NCBI RefSeq assembly: GCF_007655135.1
Contig: NC_045127.1
Coordinates: forward strand, 1,736,001 to 1,800,000
Source of the DNA: Punica granatum
Taxonomy: Eukaryota; Streptophyta; Magnoliopsida; Myrtales; Lythraceae
Direction: 5' to 3'
Length of the DNA: 64,000 nucleotides
The position numbers and the translations under genes were made by a program. The notes under the pieces were generated by a model. That model worked only from the letters and a program-made list of their open reading frames with translations. It had not been told where the DNA came from and did not search any database. Positions 55,606 through 64,000 of this stretch are shown here, in pieces; position 1 is the first letter of the stretch, and the number at the start of each line of letters is the position of its first letter.

Positions 55606-58600
55606 TTCTCACTGTGACTCCGCAGTAAAACCCTAGCTCTCGAGCTGTGATTTCCTCTTCAATTTTCGCGCCCCCCAAACAAGACTGGAAGATCTTCCTC
55701 TCTGTGATCCCCCCGCGAATTGAGACCGAGCGAGCGAGCGAGCGAGGAAGAGCAGAGGAAGATAATTTCTCGCGGTCGGTCTTTTCTGCGAAACTGTCAG
55801 CCAGTCTGACTCTGACCTCTAATTTTCTTTTTCGTTTTTTTTTTTTTTGTTATTCTATTTTTCTAGAGGGGAAAAGCTACGGTACACATACTCCCACCGA
55901 GGAGGAGATGCAGTGACCGCTTTACTTTGCTCGGTTCAGTAGGCCGCAATGAGTAGGCCCTCTTGTACTTGCACCGCCTCCCCCTCTAGGACCAGCAAAT
56001 AATGGTTAATGGATCCATACATCGGATCGGGTGCCCGAGACGTGGATTATTCTTAGCTAGGCGACAAACAACTTGTGATCTCATCGAATCTAAGTTTAGT
56101 CCCTTTTTTTTTTTGTTTATGTTTTACACTAATCGAAGGTTTTCTTTCTTTTTAGTTATCCCTACTGTTACTTGCGGAAAGTTATAAGATCCCGTCCCCG
56201 AAAGGTCCCTTATTCCTTCGGAACCATCGCGCCTCAATTGGAGGATGAAAACCAGTGCAAATCTGACATATCTCGTGGGATACCCGACTGTTGGGGCTGG
56301 GACCATGAAAATTTATTTACTAGCATGTAAAGAGATCATGTGTTATAATGGGCCTTACGACAACTTGTCGAGATTTTGCATAAAACTCGTCCCAGTTGAA
56401 TTGGGCCTGCATTGACAGACTTATCCAGAGGGACCCAATCGTCTACCTCAAACATCATTAGTCTCACGGACCCAGCCATCGTCATGTTCTTCCACTGAAC
56501 ACTCTTATGGAACCCTGTTATCATACAAATCGATCCCTAGATTTAGTGTCACCTCCATAATATGAGGCATTCTTATACATTATAACAGTCTAATATCTAA
56601 CTTTCTCGTTCGTGAGAGCCCCTAATGAAGCGAACCTCAAAAACACGGGTACTCTATGAAACCGTGGACATAAATATATATATGTGTGCGCGCACGCGCT
56701 TTGAGTCAAGTTTCGAGAATTTCTGTCAAATCTCATCGAAAAGTTTCATGCACATGTATGTCTTCTGGGAATCACACATTCTTTATATTGTTCGGAGTCA
56801 GAGATTCAGTGATGGAGCACGGAATAAGATAATTTCTTTATATAATATGCACAGTAAGTATATAAATAAATATATATGTATCTATCTGGGTTCTTCGAAT
56901 GGATCACATATACACACATAGGTATATGTATAACCCTTTGACTCTTCCAAGGGTCGTCGATGGCTCTTAGGAAGGCATAAGAACGGGCCAGCCACCTATT
57001 CAGAAACCTCTTAATACTTTCACATGGGAAGGTATTCATATAATAGTGTAGCTAGACAGCCTTATGCATCGATCATAAGTTAGTGTCAGTTACACCGATC
57101 GATCAGCGTATACGCATTTATAGGCTTTATTACGAATAAACTTAGGGAAAGGTATGGAGACCAATTTTATGAGACTGCAGCAATGCCACACCGCCAGTAA
57201 CATTTGCCACTCAACGACTACGTAATTGTTATATATTAATGATATACATGTCCTGCCCATAGATAAGACATTATCTTGCTTGCAATCTCAATTTCTTCTA
57301 TTGAATATATGTGTGGTCTTTGTGTATGAAAGATGTTTTATAGTTGGTTTAATTTAACGCTTCATCAATATTATATATGGTCCTATACGTAAAAATTTGT
57401 AATAGTCGACGGAGCGATGGCCGAGATGAGTTCGAGGCTACTAAACCCTAAACTATGGTCACCAAGCAATACGTGTATATGTACTTACGTACGCTCAATG
57501 GTACGTAAATCATCAAGAAACTAGTATAAATTAGTTATACTCTGAAGTCTAACTCTAAAAATCTTAAAACCCTAAAACTCATGAAGTTCAACCAAACAGC
57601 TACTTGTACTTTGGCAAAAAAGAAAAAAAAAACAGCTTCTTGTATTTTATTTTCTTTCTTTTTTTTTAAAGGGGGAAGATAAAAAAAAAATTATCAACTT
57701 GCATGACGGCGAGGGATCATCGATATCAACTAGTTTATAAAGAAAACCATATGGCAAGTAGGCGGTGGTTTTCCTGTGAAGATGTTCGAGATCGATGGAA
57801 AAGACGAGAGAGGACAAAGGGAATCGCGCCACAGTAATACAAAGCAAAAGAAATTGAATATTCAAAAGTTGAAACTTCGACTAGACCTAACGTAGACGAG
57901 GAACCTTACATCCGACGAAACTTCATCTGATCAAGTTGTCAAGAGGGTGCTTATTGCCCCGAACCAAACCCTTTGTAGCTAGTGGGTGAGGAGAACTTCC
58001 ACCACGGTGCTCACAGCGTGTTTGAATTATCATGAACACTTTATCCTCTCAATCATGAGCACGAGTCGGTTTGATCGGAATATTTAACTTATACATGTAA
58101 AACGGTTTATATATATTACCTATAAGAAAAAGGGTGTATATCATTATAATTATGATGATCATCTAGCTAGGTCCATGCATAGATTTTTCTGGCAGTGATT
58201 TCATATGGTTCCATGATATTATTAACCTAGCAATAAATAATTATCAGAAGGCTGCTAAACGGATCTCAGCAGTCATTAAAGAAAAATTAGTATATGCACT
58301 TAATATTTAACGGAGTAAATGCGGAATAATTGAAAAACAAAAAACATGGTCAGTCGAGATATAGTAAATTATTTGGGTGAGGCTTAAATATGACGACTAT
58401 GTCGTCGTCCTTCACCTCTCACACCTCCTTGATCGAGTCAGCATTAGCAAGTCGGGATATATGTAGCCCAATTTGCATTATCCACCTAATTTAGTTCATC
58501 AATATATATATATATATATATATATATATCAATTGGGAGGATACATTATTTGCTTGATCAAAAGAGCATTTTCTATTGGCCAAAAAGGAAAAGGGGGGAA

Positions 58601-58797
58601 AAAGTATAAAGGGCATTGTCCATGAGGAATAAAAATACAACGTTGCCGAAGAAAGATAAGAAAAGGGAGCAAGTTGAATGACAGAATTCACTACAATAGA
58701 GGTCCCGTGACATCCGCAGAGATGGAAGACTCTCACTCGGAAGTGAAATAATATTCACCCAAAAAAAAATTGTGAATAATGTGGAGTTAGACTATAG

Positions 58798-59088
58798 CAT
58801 TTGGTAACGAACTTAAAATTTGATTTAATTTGATATGAGGATATGAAGACAAAATTAGTTGAAAAAAGCATGTGAGAAAATATGAAAAAAAAATAATGAT
58901 TGTATTGTTGAATTAGAAAAAAAAAATCTTAAAATTCAGGAAAATGTTAAGTAAGAATTTAATATTAAAAAATTAATTTAAATAATAGATAAAAAAAGTA
59001 TGAAAAAAGTAATTATTATGTTGTTAAATTGAGTGAAAAATAAAGTTAAATTACGTTAAGTAAAATCAAATTTTATTACGAAACATAG
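58798..59088. mobile_element. MITE-like repeat, family 1 copy 2
   Basis: Imperfect inverted ends (GTAACGAACTTAAAATTTGA at the left, GTAATAAAATTTGATTTTAC read inward at the right). The internal ATAATGATTGTATTGTTGAA is shared with 29150-29467. Confidence 0.5.
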
Positions 59089-59764
59089 CTGACCGTGCAT
59101 TATTATTTATGATCAACTTGTCATTTGGAATGGTGAGATGTACGTCATTCGAAGGCTCTGTTGAGATTAATTATTGTAACATAATAATAAGTTCACGTTA
59201 CTTAAGTAACCGAGGGCGGACCACCGGTCCCTTTGTTTTTTTTTTTTTTTAAATCCATCTGTTTTACAGTAATAGTATGGTCTCAGTCCCAAACTGAATT
59301 AAATGTATTCACACTTGAAATAATAAATTTATGTACAGTTCATATTTAACTAGTTATTATATTGGCAACTGTTTGATCGACAGTGCCATGCACACCGCAT
59401 ATCTCTATGGACCATTCGGTCGAGCCTTAAATTTAAAGCCAATTTGCCACATTAATGTTGAAAAAAGAATAAATGGAAATTGATCAGTCCATCACTGTCT
59501 ATGGCCTTATTCCGATAAATAGATACATTTTCCTTTTTGACAGAATTGATAGAGGATCATTAATTCATCAATTTAATGAATTTCACCAATTATTATGGGA
59601 GAGATAATGAGCCTGAGTATCCAGTAAAATTCAAAATACTTAGATAAAACCTCTTATAAATATATTTTTGGCTATAGATATAATAATAATTTTGTAGCTT
59701 ATATGGATCTGAAAAAGGGACCCAAAGGTGGAAAAAAAAAAGAAATATGGAAAAAATTATTCTA

Positions 59765-59960
59765 GGTTAATCATTGTGAGTTGGTTGAAGTGATTCGGTG
59801 ATTATTCCCCTTAAATAGAGTCTCGGATTCAAGTCTTGTGAAATGTTAGAAGAATTTTACTTTTTAGTGAACCGACTTAATTCGAACTGGATTAGTCAAA
59901 GCGTATTAAACTTTTGAATACCAACATCCATACTGAAATATATATATATATATATATATA
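59765..59960 (+). mobile_element. SINE-like repeat, copy 3
   Basis: GTGAGTTGGTTGAAGTGATT resembles a Pol III A-box region and TCTCGGATTCAAGTCTTG a B-box. A body with GAACTGGATTAGT follows, and the copy ends in a (TA)n/(GATA)n tail. The order of segments matches the copies at 20023 and 51690. Confidence 0.4.
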
Positions 59961-61657
59961 GATAGATAGATAGGTTAAAGCTCATTAATGTCAAATTAAA
60001 CTCTCCCTATTATGAATATTTTCTATTCAGTAGACTTTTTTTTTTTCTTTTAGGTTATTCACATGACTCATTGTTCAAAGAGAAGTGGGTTGAAACAACC
60101 TAAATCAATCCTAAGTTGTGGTAAAATTAATTTTTTTTTGAAAAGGTGTAGCTCAGCCTGTCTTTTTCGTTTACAAAAGAAGGTCCATAGGATTAGTGTA
60201 ATGAAAAAGAAATTATAATAATTAATGAAAAGACATGACTAGTACTATGACGATAATTAGATATCTTAATTATTAGTTGATAAATGAGGACATACATTAC
60301 TGCATTACACTTTATTTCTCAATTTAACCTGTCTTTTTTAACTGTCTCCTAGAACATTAGAACTGCGAGTATTGTCCTGCAATCAAAATAAATAATCTTC
60401 CTCCCAAGCAGTCAAACTAGCCCAAAATCTGTGCAGTCCTTTTCTTTTTTTATCATTTTCTATAGGTTTTGCTTTGAATTGAACAGTTCCTTGGCAGTTT
60501 GCGGTCAAAGCCTGAGGAACACTGCCGTATATCATCACCACTAACTAGTAGGGTTGTGCAAACGTAATCGATAACTGAATCGTTCCGAATAAAAAAAGAA
60601 AATTGAATTACTCAGTTTCTGGTGAAAATTTTGATTTCTAAATTCTCAAATAATTTAGTTTCGGGATGGTTATGCTTTCTAATTTCAAAACAGTAGTTAA
60701 CTGTCCCATCTTGAATGTAATAAAAATATATAAAATATATTTTTTTGTCATGTTTATTTATAGAGTTGAATTGAAATATTTCCACTTTCTTTTGTTTAAA
60801 GAAAAAATTGAAAAGAAATTCCAAAATCATATAGTCATTACGTCGAACGATGAGAGGTATTGAGTGATAGATTTTGATATTTTGTGTAATTGGAACTTCG
60901 TAAAATTTTGATTAGTATATAATCGTGTTTGTTTTTTGTTTTTTTTGCACTTTATTTAATCTAGACTGCACTATTGTAGAACACTTAGACTTCATAAATT
61001 TAGACTTTAATGTTAATTTTCTTTATTCGGGACGGTTCAGTTAAACGAACCAAAAAAATGATTATTTTTTTAGACAGTTTTATGATTATAATATGGTTAC
61101 GTGATCATTTTCGATTAGGAAAATTTTATTCGCAAAAATTCGAGGCAATAGCACCAAAAATCGAACCATCCTGTCCCGTGCCCACCCTATCACCTAGGCC
61201 AAAATTCATTTTTTATTTTCTTTTTCCTTTGTGGGTAAGATGATGAATTATGCTCAGTCTATTGGCGGAGATATTTTCTCGCTCAAGCATATGCATGACC
61301 ATGGATTGAAAAAAATCCAGCCAGTGTTTGCATCCAGTATGCATCAGTAACATCAATCAAAACAACTGCAAATGTGAATCAATACAATCACTATGGAGTC
61401 AGCTTCCACCATAGACATTTTGATTAGATATTACTCAATCACAATGATGGATTTAGAAGGGGTCGCCTAAACCTTACAGTATAATTTGCCTAGTTTATCA
61501 TCTTTTTACACGAAACAAAGCTACTTTGCCTCCTTAGTTTTAAAATCTTATTTTTCCTTTACATTCTCTTGAGTTTCACCCCCTTTGCACCAATTTTTTG
61601 AATCCGTCCCTACTCATCTAACTGTTTAAAGTGGGAATAAGTGGATAAGTAATGGCT

Positions 61658-61880
61658 TGTTTGGTTTGTAAATGTGATTTTAAAATTACAACTTTAACCT
61701 AATTCTACCAACAACAAAACAAAATAACTCATACAAAGTCAAAAAGTAAACCCCATTTATACAACGTTTTTTTTACAATAAAACAAAATAACTCATACAA
61801 AGTCAAAGGGTGGGCCCAATTTCTACCATTCTTTTTCAAAATCAAAATCTGATTTTAAAATCATACTTTGAAACCAAACG
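61658..61880. mobile_element. MITE, family 2 copy 2
   Basis: Ends TGTTTGGTTT and AAACCAAACG, with the longer inverted match GATTTTAAAAT just inside. It carries the same double ATAACTCATACAAAGTCAAA as 34243-34464, in the same orientation. Confidence 0.65.
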
Positions 61881-62392
61881 TAACATAAAATACTCTATGC
61901 GTTTTTAGTAGTTTCGAACTATTATATTATTATTGAAAAATCATTTCCAAAATATCATCTTTCTCGCTTTCATTGAAAAAAAAAAAGAAAAAGAAAAAGA
62001 AAATTCGTCCTATCTCATCTATCCTTCTCTCTAACACTCAATAAATATATATATATAAAAAAAAGGTTTTCTCCAAAGGCCACCCACTGCAATTGTAGTT
62101 GCAAAGAAAAGAAAAACACAACCGCAGCCTCGCTCCCTCTTGGATAGTTGGGAAGGGACTAACCAGTATCTCTCTTTCTCTCTCTACAACTTGACTTGAT
62201 TATAATATAAATTATATTTATATTGTGCTATATATTTATATATATATGTGGACGTATGTATTAATACTCTGATACCAAAACTGAAAACCTTCAGGCTCAA
62301 GTCTCAACCCAAACCAAATCGAACCTCCCACCCAAAAAACAGGCTAAGAAGCTAAGATCGGCAGCGGAGAGGAATCAATCAATCACCATACC

Positions 62393-63043
62393 ATGCCATC
62401 CAACCCGCCTCAGTCCTCCGTCCTCCTCCACCGCATCAACGCCACCCCGGCCCCCTCCCACCCCGCAGGCGCCCCAACCCCAACGCTCTACCAGAAGCCC
62501 AGCTGCCCTGTCGACGTGCCCGAGGTCGTCTCCCGCCACCACACCTACGCCGTCGGCCCCAACCAGTGCTGCTCCGCCGTCGTCCAGCACATCGACGCCC
62601 CCGCCTCCACCATCTGGTCCGTCGTCCGCCGCTTCGACACCCCCCAGGCCTACAAGCACTTCGTCAAGAGCTGCCGCGTCATCATCGGGGACGGCGACGT
62701 CGGCACCCTCCGGGAGGTCCACGTCATCTCCGGCCTCCCCGCTGCCTGCAGCACCGAGCGCCTCGAGATCGTCGACGACGAAAACCACGTCATCAGCTTC
62801 AGCGTCGTCGGCGGCGACCACCGCCTCGCCAACTACCGCTCCGTCACCACCCTCCACCCCTCCCCAACCGGCACCGGCACTGACGTCGTCGAGTCCTACG
62901 TGGTCGACATCCCACCCGGCAACACCTGGGAGGAGACGTGCGTCTTCGTCGACACCATCGTCCGGTGCAACCTCCAAAGCCTCGCCCAGATCGCCGGGAA
63001 CCTCTCCCGAAGCAGCAATAACCAATCTCCCTCCCAATTATAG
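62393..63043 (+). CDS. PYL: PYR/PYL abscisic acid receptor, PYL4-6 type
   Basis: Intronless, 216 residues from ATG 62393. The START-like ABA receptor fold shows the gate SGLPA (113-117), the latch GDHRL (141-145), the ABA-contact lysine in AYKHF (K88), and the C-terminal helix (NTWEETCVFVDTIVRCNLQS). The extended Pro/Ser-rich N-terminus and GDVGTLREVHVISGLPA fit the PYL4/5/6 group, which act as monomers. When ABA binds, the gate closes and the receptor inhibits clade-A PP2C phosphatases, freeing SnRK2 kinases. The gene is extremely GC-rich, especially at third positions, against AT-rich flanks, which also leaves the opposite strand open by chance. All key residues are intact. Confidence 0.95.
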   Translation: MPSNPPQSSVLLHRINATPAPSHPAGAPTPTLYQKPSCPVDVPEVVSRHHTYAVGPNQCCSAVVQHIDAPASTIWSVVRRFDTPQAYKHFVKSCRVIIGDGDVGTLREVHVISGLPAACSTERLEIVDDENHVISFSVVGGDHRLANYRSVTTLHPSPTGTGTDVVESYVVDIPPGNTWEETCVFVDTIVRCNLQSLAQIAGNLSRSSNNQSPSQL

Positions 63044-63932
63044 ATCGATCCAATACGGCGTCGCTCCTGCGATTGATAACCGGATCCGTTTTGGAACGGG
63101 TCCAGTCGTCAATGGAAAGGCTAGCTTTACTACTGATCAGATATTCAACACGCTCCAATATGTCATATCAATCTCCGATCATCAGCACCAAACCTTTTTT
63201 TTTTTTTTTTTTGCTCCCATGTGGTATTCCTTGGTCCATCATTCGAGATCTACACGCAGCCAAGTGGCAATGCCGGAAGTATCTGGTAATTTCTCGGTCA
63301 TTGTAATATGCATACATCGGTCTGCAAGTCATACTGTGAGAGCATCTGGATAATTTTTACAGGTCATAGACTTTCCGTCCAACGTTGGTGTTGGTATTTT
63401 TGTTCCTTTTGCTCGATCGGTCTGATTTTTTCCCCCCTTTTGTATACTTGTCTTAATTTTGTGAATTAGTGTTCATGAATAATTGCCAATTACGAGAGAC
63501 ATTTACTTATTTATGATTTTTTTTCATTGTACTAAGTCTTGTATTTCCTTTATAATGGAAAAAAATTAAGAGAGACACATGCAACTGCTATTCATTAATT
63601 AATCTATGATTGTCCTACAATTACAAATATCTTCTTTAGTTTAATCGGTCGTTTATATATCGAGATTAATCAGTGTAAATATGGCATCTAATCGTGTGAA
63701 AAGGAGTCCTAGGGTTTTGAACCATTTTGAGTAATATTTTCTTTGTGATGAATTAGTATATGTCCAGTCATAATTGATCTTAGGCATTATATCTTTCATT
63801 CCGGTGGGCGGTTTCTGTTGATATATATTAATATATAGCGAGCCTATAGTTCATATATATTCCATTAGTTTATTTATATTACATATATCTATTACAGTAA
63901 ACAAACGCTCTTATAATCTTATTAAACATCCC

Positions 63933-63967
<35 letters not shown>

Positions 63968-64000
63968 AAAACAAAAAAAAGGGTCGAGAAATGCTCTTAT
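63044..64000. other. PYL 3' flank, AT-rich, no gene seen
   Basis: 3' UTR and AT-rich intergenic DNA with no supported coding region up to the window end. Confidence 0.4.
63935..63966. repeat. C32 homopolymer
   Basis: An uninterrupted run of 32 C residues close to the window end. Confidence 0.9.

Larger units (their letters stand above)
55606..62392. other. Gene desert with MITEs, SINE and microsatellites
   Basis: No supported gene over 6.8 kb. Contents: a (GAGC)n tract near 55726-55745, (TA)n runs near 58503-58530 and 59937-59960, a family-1 MITE, a SINE-like repeat and a family-2 MITE. The last 300 bases, with CT-rich tracts and a TATATATTTATAT stretch near 62229-62246, are likely the PYL promoter and leader. 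Confidence 0.45.

Noticed and set aside
62375..63037. 220-codon minus-strand ORF opposite the PYL gene
   Set aside because: It is a by-product of the extreme third-position GC bias of PYL; its Gly/Asp/Val-rich translation shows no domain.

Overview
This window is nuclear DNA of a flowering plant, most likely a core eudicot. The evidence is intron-bearing genes with GT-AG splice sites, AT-rich intergenic DNA carrying MITE-, SINE- and LTR-type repeats, and plant-only gene families: ETO1, L-type lectin receptor kinases, GRAS, TIC56, plastid ferritin, DUF538 and PYL ABA receptors. No species was inferred. Exon boundaries below were read by hand from reading frame, splice dinucleotides and recalled family sequences; no alignment was run.

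Layout. 1-14 kb: a small membrane-protein ORF (1095), an ETO1 ethylene-biosynthesis regulator (4028-7193) and importin beta-1 (9345-12030). 14.7-27.3 kb: a minus-strand cluster of two complete clade-VI-like LecRK genes and a 5' fragment of a third, together with related promoter blocks. The promoter of the second LecRK holds a 1.8-kb element with palindromic ends, internal tandem repeats and a 9-bp target duplication. Between the second LecRK and the fragment lies a broken NADP-glutamate dehydrogenase piece, itself split by a Ty1/copia segment in the order pol-LTR-gag. 27-31 kb: gene-poor, with MITE and foldback repeats. 31.4-49.4 kb: an NSP2-like GRAS gene, a GILT/OSH1 thiol reductase (-), TIC56 (+), a glycine-rich four-repeat protein (+), ribosomal protein eS4 (+), a small unrecognised ORF (+) and plastid ferritin (-). 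52-55.6 kb: mitoferrin (+), tRNA-Gly(GCC) and a DUF538 gene (-). 55.6-62.3 kb: a repeat-rich gene desert. 62.4-63.0 kb: a GC-rich intronless PYL ABA receptor.

The order LecRK-VI, GILT/OSH1, TIC56, ferritin, DUF538 matches the order I recall for Arabidopsis At5g01540-At5g01610, so 14.7-55.6 kb looks like an ancient syntenic block with later insertions (GRAS, glycine-rich gene, RPS4, mitoferrin). Functional themes are hormone control (ETO1, PYL), cell-surface sensing (LecRKs), plastid import (TIC56) and iron handling (plastid ferritin with an IDRS-like promoter element, and a mitochondrial iron carrier about 3 kb beyond it). The most unusual structures are the composite element at 20.3-22.1 kb and the pol-LTR-gag insertion at 23.4-25.1 kb.
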